Below, in pieces: positions 1 through 12,246 of a stretch of 64,000 bases of DNA (position 1 is its first letter; each line of letters opens with the position of its first letter). Made by a program: the position numbers and the translations under genes. Below the pieces are notes generated by a model that worked only from the letters and a program-made list of their open reading frames with translations, was not told the origin of the DNA and made no database searches. This DNA is from Microbotryomycetes sp. JL201 (taxonomy: Eukaryota > Basidiomycota > Microbotryomycetes): positions 62,001-126,000 of the forward strand of contig JAQYUZ010000045.1 in the NCBI GenBank assembly GCA_033819885.1, given 5' to 3'.

Positions 1-27
1 CGGCGCGGTGTGCGCTCGGTATCTCAC

Positions 28-174
28 CTGGAAAGCGACGCGGGCGGCGGCGGGCGCGGCCGCCTTTGCGCCGTTCTGCACGGCAACACGGCGCGCGACG
101 GACGAGAACTGGCGGGCAGCGCCAGCTTGGCGAGCAACAGCCTTGAGCGCAGTGGCAGATTGGCGGAATGACAT
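28..174 (-). CDS. mitochondrial precursor protein, first exon only (partial, continues off left edge)
   Basis: The ATG is at 174-172 and the exon runs to 28, where a GTGAGA donor begins an intron that leaves the window. The 49 visible residues form a classic mitochondrial presequence: no acidic residues, evenly spaced Arg and Lys, many Ala and Ser, and a likely processing site around ARQFSS near residues 20-25. The mature protein lies outside the window, so its function cannot be named. The exon ends in phase 0 after a Gln codon. Confidence is good that this is a real first exon, because presequence composition, start codon and donor agree. The identity of the enzyme is unknown. Confidence 0.7.
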
Positions 175-578
175 GGTTCGACAGACGTGAGGGAGCGGGA
201 AAAAGGCCCGGCCAGCACGAAAGAGTCAAGCGCCGCGACGGCGACTGCGCACGCGCCCCAGCAAGTGGGCGGCGCACGCAAAACCCCGAAAGGTTGACAC
301 ACAGCATTCAGTGGCAAGCACTCGGATCCAGTATCATCATACATCAACACCGCTCGGGAGAAAAATCGTATGAGCGGGAATCAAATGTCTGCCCGTCAAG
401 ATCTAGCCAATTACCCGAGCGTCAAGCTTCTTTCATTTCAGTCACCCCTCCATGTGGGCAGGGAAGGCGTTTTGCGACCACTTCCGCGGCTATAAAATAA
501 TGCCACCGGGAAAGAGCCAACAGCAGGATTCCGCACTCGAAGCGCTCTGTCAGGCGCCATGGTTGTCTGCCGGATAGC
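175..578. promoter_or_regulatory. intergenic 404 bp: promoter side of the mitochondrial precursor gene and 3' flank of TMLH
   Basis: No coding frame here has family features. The stretch must hold the promoter of the leftward gene starting at 174 and the 3' UTR of the dioxygenase ending at 579. A TATAAAATA string at 491-499 points rightward, the wrong way for either neighbour, so I give it no role. Confidence 0.35.
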
Positions 579-2391
579 TCAAGAAAACTCCGCCCAAGTG
601 CCTGTCAATTTCTCGCCCTGGGACAATCCGAATCTCTTCCTGAGCCTCTGCCTTCTCTCGTCGTCGCGCTCGTCTTGCGGCCCAAATTGCTTCTTCAACC
701 CGATATAACGTGACCTGTAATCATCATGGTTGACATACGCACCGCACAATCGGCGCAATCCCGTAAATGAAGATCGTCCGTGCAGCACTCGGTGGTTGTC
801 GAAAACTGTGCGCGGGAACCGACCATGAGCGCCAAGGCAAAGGATCGTCCGAGAGGGAATGCCTTTTCACTCACTAACTGCGGTGCCCATTTGCATTTGT
901 TGCCAAAGAGCACTCTCATCCGACCTGAGGATCGTCTCCCATACATGCAAAGCGTCATACCATTCGTCCATCTTGTCTGACCATTGCGAGCCTCTGCCGA
1001 CCACTCCTCTGTCGTCACCGTTCCATCTCACCTGAACGAGTTTGCCGTGCTCGTCATGGTTCAAAACGGGCATTCCAGCGAGCGGTCTCATGTACACGCC
1101 AGAAGGGATCGAATCTGTTCCCGTACCACTAGCGTGTGCAGGTACCGGAAGCGTAGAAAGAAGCTTGTACACGTCTGGTCTCTGCTCCTTGAGCTGCCGA
1201 GCTGCTCTGAAGCCGTCCACCAGCAAATTGTGGCCGCCTTTATGCGATGACGAGGGCGAAAGTAAGTGAAACATCTGAAGGCCGCAAGAGTCGGTAAAGT
1301 ATGTCGTGTCGGTATGCGCTTGCAAAAGCACGTCAGAGTAAGCCAAGTCGCCGTGCTTCAAGTCTGCCGTAAAGTCCCAGAAACCGCCATAATGTGTCTC
1401 GCGGATAAACGCGATCCGACGAATCAATTGCTCCGTCGCTTCTGGAGTCGGGGGAATGCCAGACACGAGAGAGAAACCAAACACGTGAATGCGATTGAGC
1501 CATTCGTACACGCCTCGCTCAGTCGTCATGACCTCGTCATAAGCCACGACAGGCAAGCTGTCGCGAATCGCACTCGTCCACAAAACTCGGCTACAGATGT
1601 TCAAGCATTTCAGTCTTGCTTGTGTGTACGTAGCGAATGGCAGGTCTCACTCGTCCTTGGATATCTCGCCAGGTAACGCTGGGGCATACGACTGCTCGAG
1701 TAGGAACGACCACGGAAAGAACGAATCGTAACTCTCGCCAGATCCCGGAACATTTGGCCCTGGGGAAAGAACACTCTTGTCAGCTTGTTGTGTTACTGCA
1801 ACGGCTTCACAGCCACGCACAAGAAACCGTCAAGCCCGACGAGCTCGACATGACATTTGATGGCCTGAGATTCCGCGGCAGCTGGGCGACAAGATAAGCA
1901 GAATAAGCACATCATGACAAGGGCAGACATGCAATTCGAGTGCCAAACATACGAGATAGGTGTCGACTAGCCTTTGCTTCGTGGCCGGATGAAACGAGCG
2001 CGGCTCGCGGCAATGATCTCGCAGCCACAAATAGTGACTGTTCGCGCACGATAGCGTTGGACCAAGACAAATGCAGGCAATACTCAGCGCCAATCGGTGC
2101 TCCCTTTACCCCACAATCTCCCACTCACAAGGTCGTCTCTTCGCCCGTCGGCATACGCACAGTCAACGTCTTGTCATTTGTGTGGACCTCGGGCACATGT
2201 TTCTGCTGTTGTTGACCAGCTGGAGCAGCTTGCGTTTGAACCGACCGTGAGCCGAACGGTGCCGTCCACCTTGGCCGTGGCCGAGTTACACCCACTGGCC
2301 GGCAGTGGCATGCACCTAGTGATTGCGGACTATATGCACGCGCTGTCGAAGCTGCGACTTGCGTCAGCTGGCGAGTGAGACGGTTCGACAT
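579..2391 (-). CDS. trimethyllysine dioxygenase (carnitine biosynthesis, step 1)
   Basis: Exons 5'->3': 2391-2129, 2037-1953, 1881-1821, 1759-1651, 1590-875, 805-579; 486 aa with phases closing. This Fe(II)/2-oxoglutarate enzyme of the TauD/BBOX fold hydroxylates 6-N-trimethyllysine, probably in mitochondria. The first ~60 residues are Arg/Ser/Ala-rich, like a targeting peptide. The N-terminal zinc-domain region keeps YLWLRDHCREPRSFHP. The iron facial triad is visible as HTDTTYF (His265, Asp267) and the distal His420 in RVLHGRSSFTG. The block GGFWDFTADLKHGD and the tail GAYVNHDDYRSRY favour trimethyllysine over gamma-butyrobetaine dioxygenase. The usual gene symbol varies, so none is given. 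It lies 306 bp downstream of the COX4 stop, same strand. Confidence 0.9.
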
Positions 2392-2697
2392 GGATTGCCA
2401 AGCCCAAGAATGATTGTGGACTGCGACAGCCAGTTTTCATACTTCCGAACACGCGTAGCGCATCCAAGGCAACATTTATACATTAAGGAACCATCCTCGA
2501 ACAACACAAAATATCCGACGATCATGACGGCCTTTAATTGGGCCAGAGTCCAAGCAGTCTCGCCCTTTCGTAACGGGGACACGCCTTTATCAAAGACAAA
2601 GCACAGTCGATTGCAATGTACCGCTCTATGCTCCCCTGTCATTCGCTCCAGCAAAAAATTGCCGTGTTTCCCCGAAATTGAACGAGATTCACAGCTT
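2392..2697. promoter_or_regulatory. intergenic 306 bp between COX4 3' end and TMLH start
   Basis: It holds the COX4 3' UTR and the TMLH promoter, both leftward. I see no motif I can name and no supported ORF. Confidence 0.3.
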
Positions 2698-3693
2698 TTA
2701 GTGGTGGTGGTCGTGGTGGTCAACGCCCTGGAAGTCAACCTTGTATGCTGCAAGTCAAGAACGCAAAGGGGATCCATTGCTCGAATCAGCCTGGGGAGCG
2801 CGTCTGCGATACCAGGACACGCGAGCTCACCGCAACCGCATTCGGGGCACCTAGTGGCATTGCCGCGAGATGCAATAAAGAAACACACACAGATGCAGCA
2901 TGCAAGTCAGTAACGGTGTCGTCTGCATCCGTTGTCCTCGTGCGCAAAGCTGCACGAAAGACTCTCGGCGAGCGAGCGCACCTGACGGGCTTTTGGTCGT
3001 TGACGGGGAACAAGACGGTATCGTGGGAGTCAACGGGGAAGCCTGTGATGGAACAGAAAGCGTATGGTGGTATCAGCGTCGGTCTGGTGGACGTGATTAT
3101 GCCTTCGGAAGCGACTGGATGCCGGAACTGACCAGTGCAGCCAACGATGCGCTCGTGGTCCTGAATCAAAGGCAACACAATCGGGTCAGCGAGTTGGACT
3201 TTGATACACTGGACAAAGCCAGGCGACGCATGGCGAAATCGACATTCGCGGGGCTTCGTCGGTGTGCGTGCATTCGTGCCAGTCAAGCGCCAAGACTCAC
3301 AAGCGAGAAGACTTCGATGGGCGATGCGACGGTGCCCATTCGCTCAACTTGAAGAGGCTCGAGCGAGAACGCTTCTTCGCCCTTGAGCTTCATCAACAGC
3401 TCGAAACGTTCGAGGCCTGGACGAAAACGCGCGCGACGATTGGCAAGCGACGACGGACCGTCAGCTGACTGCAGCAACGAAGCAAAGGCCAGAGCGCATT
3501 GCAAAAGAGACTGACCTGTTGCTTGCTCGTAGTCGGTCGGAACTTCGCCGGCCTTGCCGCCAGGGCCTTGGATGACGGGCTCAGAGTGCTCCGACAGAAC
3601 GCGCACAGACGACGCAAACGACCGCGCGACAGGCGCACGAGGCGCAACTGTCGCCAAGCGAGGGACAAGCGAACGGGCAGCGGCGCGCAACAT
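2698..3693 (-). CDS. COX4: cytochrome c oxidase subunit IV (mammalian Cox5b type), mitochondrial
   Basis: Exons: 3693-3516, 3416-3301, 3160-3133, 3042-2982, 2850-2831, 2747-2698; about 150 aa. This is the zinc-binding nuclear subunit of complex IV. Residues 1-30 (MLRAAARSLVPRLATVAPRA...RSFASS) form a presequence. The core reads PTDYEQATGLERFELL and ends in the zinc site IVGCTGFPVDSHDTV...KPVRCPECGCAYKVDF, whose Cys and His ligands are kept. The C-terminus is a run of His and Asp (DHHDHHHH), encoded by the GTGGTC-like repeat at 2701-2720. Exons of 28 and 20 nt are unusually small but are needed to join the zinc site. An in-frame upstream ATG at 3765 would give a longer leader; 3693 was chosen because it starts a typical presequence. 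Confidence 0.92.
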
Positions 3694-3964
3694 TTGGCTT
3701 ATGCTCAAGACGGGCACGAGTGTCGCGTCCGCGTTCAGCCGGGCTGACGGGAAAAGGAGGCTCATGACGGCGTACAAACTATCCAACAGATAAGGTATGG
3801 GACGTGAAGCAATCAATGAGCTGTTCTCGTCACGAAATAGAGAGCTTCCACTTTCTATATTTCAACCGGGATGCTGCCATGCGCATCGCCTTTGGCTTCA
3901 TGCGATAACGACTTTCGGCAGTGACGGACAATTCTCGTTTGATGGCACATCGATCCGCTTCTCT

Positions 3965-6369
3965 TCACGCCGTCATCGAGCCCAGCTCGCCAATGACAAC
4001 GCATGCCACCACTTCGCCCGCCTTTCGCTCCTTGTCCGTCGGCGAGCTTGGTGGCAGTTCCAGCAACCCGTTACATCCGGCCAAGCTAACGGTTCTACTG
4101 GACCGTTGACCGCCTGTCGAGAACGCCGTTAGTCCAGTGGCTGTCGGCCTGAGCCACACACGGTGGTATTCGGCCCTCGGATCCAGTGGCACTGTCTCGT
4201 TAAGCTGAAAGTGTATCGAGTCAAGTCATTGAGCTAGAGAGACGTCGAAATGAGACTCACGGTGACAGGCACGCGTGGCAGTTGCCACTCAGACTCGAGC
4301 CGGCCTTCCATCTTTCTCAGAGCCGGCAACACAAAAATGAAGAACGTGACGAGCGCGCTAGCCGGGTTGCCAGGCAGCGCAAATACCAAGCGAGGTCGAC
4401 GGTCGGGAGCCATGGGGTGCGCAGGTAAGGTTGCAAAAGTCGTCGGCTTCCTGTAAGCGCGCAAATGTGAGCTAGTCTAGGCATTCACAGGCTTGCTTCC
4501 TCCACTATACCCTGGCTTGATCGCGACCCTGCCAAAATGAATGGTGCCGCTCATCTCTTGCTCGATGCAAGGTTTAAGCAAGTCACCAACTCCCATGCTC
4601 GTGCCACCGGTTGTCACGATCACATCGCATTCTTCCTTTCCTCGCGTCAAGGCTTTTTTTGTTTCGTCCATCGTGTCTTCAACAATTCCAAGGTCAAGCA
4701 CGTCGAAATGAAGATGCCGCAGCATTGAAATGAGAGACAGTCGATTCGAGTCTACGATACCCTCAAACGCGGTGGTGGCCTTCTCGCTTGTGTTACGATC
4801 TTGAAGATTGACAAGCTCATTGCCCGTTGAAAGGACCGCCACTTTTGGTCTCCTGTAGACTTTGACCTTTCCAAAAGAGAACAGTGTCCCAGTCAGCTGG
4901 CTGACAGACCAATATTCCTGCTGGTACCAACCGATCTCTGAGACACAAAGGCGAGGCTGCCAAGCTCTCCACCAACAGGCGAGATGACGTCTCCTTTGTC
5001 AAGAACCTTTTCGCCCTGCTTGACGTCGCTGCCTGGCTTGCGCACGTTCTCTCCGAGATCGACTTTGGCGAGCAATTTGACCTCTCGTTCCTCGCCCTCG
5101 ATGCTCGTGACGACCTCAGTGTCTTCCACCATGATGACAGAGTCCAGACCTGGCGGGAGAGGTGCACCAGTGTTGATGCGATAGATAGACCCCGCTGGCA
5201 ACGGCTGTCGTGGAAAAACGGTGACAACCTCGTAGACGCCCGGACCGTCCGTCGCTGAGTGATTATTGAAAATGAGCGACAGCTATCCGACCCACACTAG
5301 AGACTCACACCGTACGGCGTAGCCATCAACATTGCTTGTCGGCTGAAGAGGCACACTTTGCGGTGCAATGACTTCTTCAGCAAGAACGTGACCCGTCAAT
5401 TGTTCAGTCACGCTGATCGTCTGGATAGGTGAGAGAGCCGAATTGTCGAGAACATGCTGGATTGCCTCTGCATATGAGATAATCGGGTACGGCGATTTTC
5501 GTTGTCTTGACGCCACTGCGAACAGGTTGTTTGCAACCAGGCTGCTTTAGGTATTTGAAGAGCTTACCATTTGAAGAAGGGTCTTGTGAAAGAAGGGCCG
5601 TTCGAGATTTTGGTGTGGGGTGGCCGGCATGGTGATGATGGTGGCTGCCGCAACCGCCCGCGCGTTCGCTGATTGCAGGTGGTAGCGATTCCGAAGTCTG
5701 TCGTGTCGCAACGCTGTCGTGCAGCGGACCCCCTTCTTTCCTCATGATAGCGTGCACTGCGCGCGTGTTCGCCCCTCCGATTTGTTCGAGCGCGTGTGGC
5801 AGAACTGACAAAAGGCTTTCTAGGTTTTCTTTCGCGCCCTTGGGACTGCCAGGGAGAGAAACAATCATGGTTCCTGTGCCGTCTGCGTTGATGTGTACTC
5901 CTGCGACAGGTCGAGCGAGAGCAGCAAGGGGTGTGATAGCAAGAGACGACGTGAGCATAGCCGTAACCAAGCCCGACGCCGGTTTATCAATCAGCGGAGA
6001 CAGGGCCTGCACAAGAACGAGGGCTTGCTCAGAGATTGTTTCTCCCATGATAGATTACCTGCGTACTTCTGGTGTGTTGTCCCTCACGCCAAAGCCTGTG
6101 CCGCCCGCTGTGAGTACCAGCGCGAGGCCTTCGTCGCACCAAGCTTTGACTACGGCCCTGACCTCGTCGACGTCATCTCGAGAAATATGGGAGTGTGTGA
6201 CGTTGTATGCTTCCGAGCTCACGCTCGTCAGCAAGTCATGCAGAAGCGGCCCGGTCTTGTCTGATGACGGATTGGCGTAGCTCGTGTCGGACACTACCAA
6301 GATGCCCACATTGACTGCGTAATGTAGTCAGTCTCAAGTGTTCGAGTCACAGATGGCCGGTACTGACAT
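3965..6369 (-). CDS. gephyrin-type molybdenum cofactor biosynthesis protein (MogA-MoeA fusion)
   Basis: Exons: 6369-6351, 6314-6067, 6006-5568, 5515-5309, 5254-4932, 4866-4511, 4450-4261, 4204-3965; 673 aa. The N-terminal G domain (about 8-165) adenylylates molybdopterin: [46 protein letters not shown]. The C-terminal E domain inserts molybdate: [60 protein letters not shown]. The linker is Ser/Ala-rich with five His at residues 211-215. The domain order is G then E, as in animal gephyrin and opposite to plant Cnx1. The junction at 4932/4866 uses an AAAG acceptor and is the least certain. It is divergent from the acyl-CoA dehydrogenase gene across 351 bp. Confidence 0.9.
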
Positions 6370-6720
6370 GGCGTCATCGGCCAGCGTCGATGATGACACC
6401 GGAAGCTGGCGGCCTCTTCTCGCAAATGTCGCTGCGACTATCACTGCTCAAGCTCGAAGCTCGAGGCTCTCCGGTCCGCAGACAAGATCATCTAGCCGAA
6501 GGTACCTCCTCGCATTCGGTCACACAGCGGTTTCTTGCTGCGCCCCTATTGCTCACGTGACCTGCCCGCAGTCGAAGTGCCATCTGTAAGAATTGGTTAA
6601 ATGCAATGCTACTCGCTTGAGATCTTCTTGATGGCTTTCCCCCTTTTTTTTTGCAAGCTACATGGCTCCGGGGCCCCGCTAAGCCGCTTTCACGTTGAAG
6701 CCGCGCAGCTACATTTGCCC
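6370..6720. promoter_or_regulatory. divergent promoter region between the Moco gene and the acyl-CoA dehydrogenase
   Basis: This 351-bp spacer lies between two genes read outward. A poly(dT) run at 6644-6652 could act as a nucleosome-poor promoter element. ATG codons at 6601 and 6631 are in frame with the right-hand gene, so part of the spacer could be coding if an upstream start is used. Confidence 0.35.
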
Positions 6721-8811
6721 ATGCGCGTTCACGAGGGGCACCAGCAGACACCTATCAAACTTGAGCCGGCGTGGTCGGGCGCGGGCAATGCGCCTTTGCG
6801 CGCCCTGATGCGCCGCAGACTATCGCCCGAGACGTTCGCGCGTGTAGAACGAGATTCGCTCAACCTCGAGAAGCGCCTACAAGGACCGATTCATGACGCC
6901 TGGTTGACACTTGGAGAGCCTACCGTGCAGCAGTACGACCAGGTACGCATCTCCTTCAGCGCCCTGACCACTCTTTGGCAACGAGGCCCGGCTACTCCGG
7001 AATAACATTTCTGTCGATTCTTCTTCAGTGGGGACAACGCGTGGATGTTCTCAAAACTTCGGAAGGCTGGCGTAGGCTCAAGCGGGTTGCAGCCGAGGAG
7101 GGTGTGGTCAGCCTGGCGTACGAAAGGCCGATCGGCAACGACTCCCGGACATGGATGTTCTTGAAAACCTATCTCTGGTCGCCTGAGAGCGGATGTGAGT
7201 TGAAAAAAAAAATGTGTGCCTCTTCTCCTATTGCTCATAGCTCGTTGCGTCCCCCTACACAGATGTTGGATGGTCTGTCTCTCTTTGCGCTACTTCTCAC
7301 AAAGCGCCACCTGACTTTGCCTCTCTTCTACAGTCCGATGGCAATGACAGACGGATGCGCTCGAACGATCGAGCTCGCAGGCACGCCGGAGATGAAGCGA
7401 GACATCTTGCCGCGCCTGATCAGTCGCAATCCCGACGAAGCGTGGACAGCCGGGCAGTGGATGACTGAGAAGCCTGGAGGCAGCGACGTTTCTCTCACAG
7501 AGACAACTGCAAGGCCTGTTGATTCTTCATCTGAACCGAAAGCGGGCGACGAATACGTGATCGACGGGTTTAAATGGCAAGTCATCTGCGCGGTCGTGTG
7601 GATCGATATCACCGCACATCTGACTTGTTACAATCCTGTATGATCACATCTTGGACAGGTTTTCATCAGCTACAGATGGCGACGTGGCGCTCGCGCTGGC
7701 CCGTACTGGCGGCGAAGGTTCTGGCTCGCGAGGTCTCAGCCTCTTTCTGATCAAATTGCGTGATGACCAAGGCAAGACGAACGGTATATATATTCATCGG
7801 CTCAAAAAGAAGTGGGGAACGAAGTATTTGCCAACGGCCGAGCTCGAGATCGATGGCGCCCGCGGCCAGCTAGTTGGGAACCTGGGCGAGGGGGTGCGCA
7901 TCATCGCAAGCGTTCTCAATATCACCCGCACCCATTCAGCCGTCGGCTCTGCCTCAGCGTTGCGCAGATCCCTTGACATTGCCAAAGCATTTGCAGAGAA
8001 GCGTCACGTTGGAGGCAAGAATGGATCACTCCTGAGCCAGAACGAGATGCATACGAGCGCTCTCGCCCGCAGTGAGCTGGTGCACAGGGCGCTTTTGCAC
8101 CTCAGCTTTGAGGTTGTCGGCCTGCTCGGCAAATCGGAAGTGTCACCCAAAAAGACGAGTCCGGCGGACCACATGCGACTGCGCTTGTTGACTCCGGTCG
8201 TCAAGACGTTCAACGCCAACTTGAGCACGAGCGAGATGTTGAGCCTCATGGAGGCGCTTGGAGGTCAAGGATACATGGAAGAGAATATGCTTGGTCCGGC
8301 GCTTGCCGATGTTGCAGTCGAACGTATCTGGGAAGGCACGACGAACACGCTAGCGCTCGACGTCGTTCGCGTCCTTCTCGGCACGGCAGGAATGGCCATC
8401 AAATCCTTCGTCGAATGGGTCCAGGACATAATGAGCTCGGCGCCGAACGAGTGGGACTTTGGCAAGGAGAACGCGATTGTCAAGGCAGACCTCGACTTGG
8501 TCGCGCGAGCTGCAAACGAGTACACCAGCCCGGCCGCAGCCGATCCGCGTCTCGCTCGCATGCTCTTGTACCACTTGGGCTACCTAGCTTCTGCCGCTTG
8601 TCTCGTTGAACACGCGGTTTGGTCCATCAGGCACGATCAAGGCGAAGCCAAGGTCGATCAGGCAGCAGCCTCGCGATGGATCCGATTCGGAGACGCACGA
8701 AGCACAAGCAGTCAACTTGAGGATTTGTTGAACGACTCGGACTCTGTTCGGGCTGAAGAGCGCAGGCTAGATGCTGCCCTTGTGTATGGAAGACCAGGAG
8801 CAAAGTTGTAG
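6721..8811 (+). CDS. AidB-like acyl-CoA dehydrogenase family flavoprotein
   Basis: Exons: 6721-6942, 7029-7194, 7263-7272, 7334-7576, 7659-8811; 597 aa. It belongs to the acyl-CoA dehydrogenase superfamily, in the branch of bacterial AidB and its fungal relatives. Motifs include GYVGCPMAMTDGCAR (flavin site), WMTEKPGGSD, GFKWFSSATDGDVALALAR, SEMLSLMEALGGQGYMEEN and ERIWEGTTNTLALDVVRVL, then an all-helical C-terminal extension. The substrate is not known for this branch. Two structural oddities are needed to keep the motifs: a 10-nt third exon, and a fourth intron (7577-7658) with a GCAAGT donor (GC-AG). ATG 6721 was chosen over the in-frame 6601 because the longer leader has no family counterpart that I recognise. 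It converges on NOC3 with 71 bp between the stops. Confidence 0.87.
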
Positions 8812-8882
8812 ACCTTTCGCTCGTCATTGCAACATTCAAACAACATGATGTGAAAAGGAGAGACAAGCAAAGCCGCGATCGT

Positions 8883-11800
8883 TCAATCGCGTTGATAGTT
8901 GAGCAACTTTTTAGCCTCTTGCCGAACCTTCTCGTCTGGATGAACTCGCGAAAAGACGCTTCCTTCCCACCAGCATGTAGACTCGGGCTCTGCGCGTTCC
9001 GGTTCATCAACTGTAGGGCGCCACTTTCCGTCGATCCTTCGGTCACCCGTCTCGAGCATGGCTTCGAGCTTTGGTTCACGCAGGAGCAAAGACCTGAGGA
9101 ACACGAGCGTGCGGAGCTGTGATCCAGAAGGCCAATTGAGACTAGCCGTCAAAAGTCTTTTTGAGAATGCAAGAGTACGAGTCGACGATGGTAGGGACCG
9201 AGGTGTCAAAAAGACTGCCGTCAAGGCGCGGAACAACAGATCAGCCTCGGTTTGAGCGAGCTTGTTGAGGACGCGATTCGAGTACGCAATCGCGTTGCGA
9301 CCCAAGTATGGCACCTCTTCAAACGTTGGGCTAAGCGACAGCGGCAAAATCAGTGCGTAAAGTGCCGACACAAAGTCGGTCAGGTCAATGTTGAGCGCGT
9401 CACCTGCCACACCAATGGTCAGCTCAGTCAATCATTGTGAGTATTACGTTGTTCTCACCCTGGCCTTGCAGAAGTTCAAAGGCGGTTACAATGCAAAGCA
9501 GCTTTTCGCGCATGTCGTTCCGCTTGATCTGTCCCGGAGTGTCGTCCATGTTGTCGTCAACGTCTTCTGCCTCGACGGATTCCCCCCGCTTGATAACAAC
9601 TTTGAGAACTTCGAGCAAATCGCGGAAAAAGTCGATATTGACGAGATGTGCGAACCTCGCTAGGCCCTCCAACGCGGCAGGCAGCAGCGGACTACGATAA
9701 TCGAGCTTGACGACGCGGAAGTACAGCGCAAACAATAGCTTGAGCGTTTCGGTCATGTTACGCTCTCGCTCTTCCCGGTTGACTTCGCCTTCTGCCTCGC
9801 GCAACTCTTTGTCAATCTTTTCTTGCTCCTTATGGGCTAGGCGCGCCTTCTTCGATCCCTTCTTGTCCATCGCCGCCTTTGCCTTGCCACCCTTGCGCCC
9901 TCGGTGGTTCTTTTCCTTGTTCCACTTGAGCGCACCCTTGGCGTTGGCCTGCTCACGGTAAATTGCATCCGCCGAAGCTCGCACTCGGCCGCCACCAAGC
10001 TCGTCTTTCAGGCGAAGGTTAAGCAATGAGGACAGCACCTCTGGTCGGATTGCGAAAGAGCGCGCTCGGACTAGTCGCGAGATGAGGCGAACGAGATGGA
10101 GGGAATTGTGAGCAGTACTTGTCGTGTCGTTGATGAAGATGTGATTGACGGTCTCAAGACACATCTGGTGAACGTCGTCCCATCCTTTTCGCCCTAATCG
10201 CTTGACGATGACGTCCATGATGTTGACCGCAAAGTTGAATTCTGGTTTCTCCTTGACCAAAGTGCACAAACAATGAATCGCAGCCGGAGCAAGAGGAGAG
10301 TCGTCTACAGAGAAAGAGTCAGCAAGCGCAATCGCAGTGAAGTAGGGTTTGTGACTGACCCTCGACCTCGGCCTCGCAAAGCTCGAGGAAGCGCTTGTAT
10401 GACACGACAAGGCCCTCTTCCCATTCTCGCTGGCGAGCGACTTGCTGACTGACTTTGGTTTCCTTCTCGGCTTCTGTCAATGGTCGAATCCGGTAGCCAC
10501 TTTTGCAAGAATGTCAGAGCTGTCGAATAATACCGTCAGACCGCCTCGACTCACGGAACGACGTCGTTGAAAACTGCAAGAAGCGAGACCATCGCAAGAA
10601 TGCGGATCTCGCGATCCACGGTGATCGGTTTCTCGCCGGCATTCCTTGCTGAAGCAGAAGAGGAGAATTTCCGCGCCGTCAAAGCGAGGAGGCGTTTGAT
10701 CAAGTTGAGCTGTTGTACTTGCGGGGTCAGCTCAGCCCGATGCTGTCTGCAGAGGCCTGCAACTTACGCCGCCCTCGCCCTCACCCGTGCCACTGGCTTC
10801 TCGACCCAAGTCTGCTACCTCCTCCCTCACTCTTTGCAGGCGCTCTTTTTTGTTCTTGATCTCTAACAGAGTCCTCACTGCAGGACGACCAAATCTCTGT
10901 CCGAGAGGATCGCTCCGGTATTCGATTTCCTTCCATTTTGGTTCCGGTTCTGGGTCTGAATCCACGTCTGGAGACGGTGATCTATCCATGGGCGACGTTG
11001 CCCGAATGACGCGACCATTCTCTATCACTGGCAGCTTTGTCGGTCGAGGTTTCGGTGCTTTTGGCTTTGCGGGTCTACTTTCGTACTCGGCTTCGAGGTC
11101 GGCTTCGTCTTCAGAGTCTGCTGCCTTCTTCGAGCGCTTGCGTACGTGTTCGACTTCAACGGCGCCATCATCATTGTCGTCATCCTCCATAGAGTCGAAG
11201 TCCTCCTCCTCCTCCTCGTTCTCACTCTCGCTGTCGTCTTCCTCGTCTGACCATTGTAGCTCTTCCTCGTCATCAAACGCCGGCTCTTCGCTTTCAGCAT
11301 CGTCTTGGACTTGTGCGAAAGCCTCGTCATCTTCCAAGTCTTCGTCGTCTTCGTCAAAATCGCTCGTCAAATCGCTCATGTCGCTCATGTCGCTCATGTC
11401 GCTCATGTCTTCGCCACCGTCAAAACTGCTCATGACGCTGAGATCGTCGTCACTCGATCCAGAACCAAAAGCCAAATCGTCCGACTCGAGGTCAGACAAC
11501 AGTTCGCCCTGCGCCTGGCTCTTCTTTTTCGACCTTGTCGTTTGTTCTTCAGTGTCCAGTTCGTCCTCGAGTTCCTCGTCGTCTGAGGGGAGTCCCTGCT
11601 TTCTCCGCTTCTTCTTGAGAGCTTCTAGTTTCTTTTGAGCCTTGATCTCTGACTTGAGAGGCACAGGCGCTGGCAGAGGAATTTTGAATGTTGACTTGCG
11701 TGGCGCTGCCTGAGGTTTCTCTTTGCGATACGCCTCTAGCAAGCTCGGTCGGGATCTACAGAGATGATGGAATGTCAGTATTGATTCCTAGGGTGGTGTG

Positions 11801-12246
11801 TCTGAGAGTCTTGAATAGACTTACGCCGACATGCCTTTCTCGTCAAGGTGGCTCAAGAACTGAGCGGCGTCCATATCGTCCAAGTCGTCGTCAATTTCCA
11901 TCCCGCCTTGTTCGTCACTTTCTATGGATTGTACATCACTGTCATCCTCCTCAGAGTCGTCTGCATGCGCATGTGAGTTGGCCGAAGGGATAAACGCTGG
12001 CGCTTTGCCCTTTCTGTCCTTTCTCGTCCCTTTCAAGCCATTGCCAGCTCTGTTTGATCGACCCTCAACGTGGTCCGAACCTCCGTTGGCCGTCCCGGGT
12101 GTTTGCTTTGCTGAACCAGCTGGTTGGCGTTTTTTGGCGGCAGCAGCTTTGGACGGGCCATGGCCTCCTGCACCGCCAGCCTTGTGCTTCTTGCTGTGCG
12201 CGGATTGCTTGGCAGATGACGACGATGCCTTGCGCTTCGTCGCCAT
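8883..12246 (-). CDS. NOC3: nucleolar complex protein 3 (ribosome biogenesis)
   Basis: Exons: 12246-11825, 11755-10768, 10709-10555, 10499-10360, 10304-9459, 9403-8883; 1023 aa. Noc3 pairs with Noc2 to move 60S precursors from nucleolus to nucleoplasm and is also linked to replication licensing in yeast. The first ~450 residues are low complexity: a basic Lys/Ser/Ala start, then a very acidic Glu/Asp/Ser stretch with a four-fold Met-Ser-Asp repeat. The conserved part begins around RRPAVRTLLEIKNKKERLQ and continues through PGYRIRPLTEAEKE, a basic stretch rich in Lys/Arg/Gly, and the CBF/Noc domain (LDYRSPLLPAALEGLARFAH, GDALNIDLTDFVSALYALIL). One acceptor (before 10499) is AAAAG. The acidic N-terminus is longer than in most homologues. 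Confidence 0.9.
11372..11408. repeat. 9-bp tandem repeat, four copies, in NOC3 coding sequence
   Basis: The unit TCGCTCATG (plus strand) is repeated head to tail about four times and encodes a Met-Ser-Asp tripeptide run in the acidic region of Noc3. The copies are nearly perfect, which suggests recent slippage. Confidence 0.85.

Noticed and set aside
491-499. TATAAAATA string as promoter
   Set aside because: It points rightward, while both neighbours are read leftward, and no gene starts downstream of it.
10787-11638. 283-aa plus-strand Ser-rich ORF
   Set aside because: It is the antisense shadow of the Asp/Glu-rich NOC3 coding exon.
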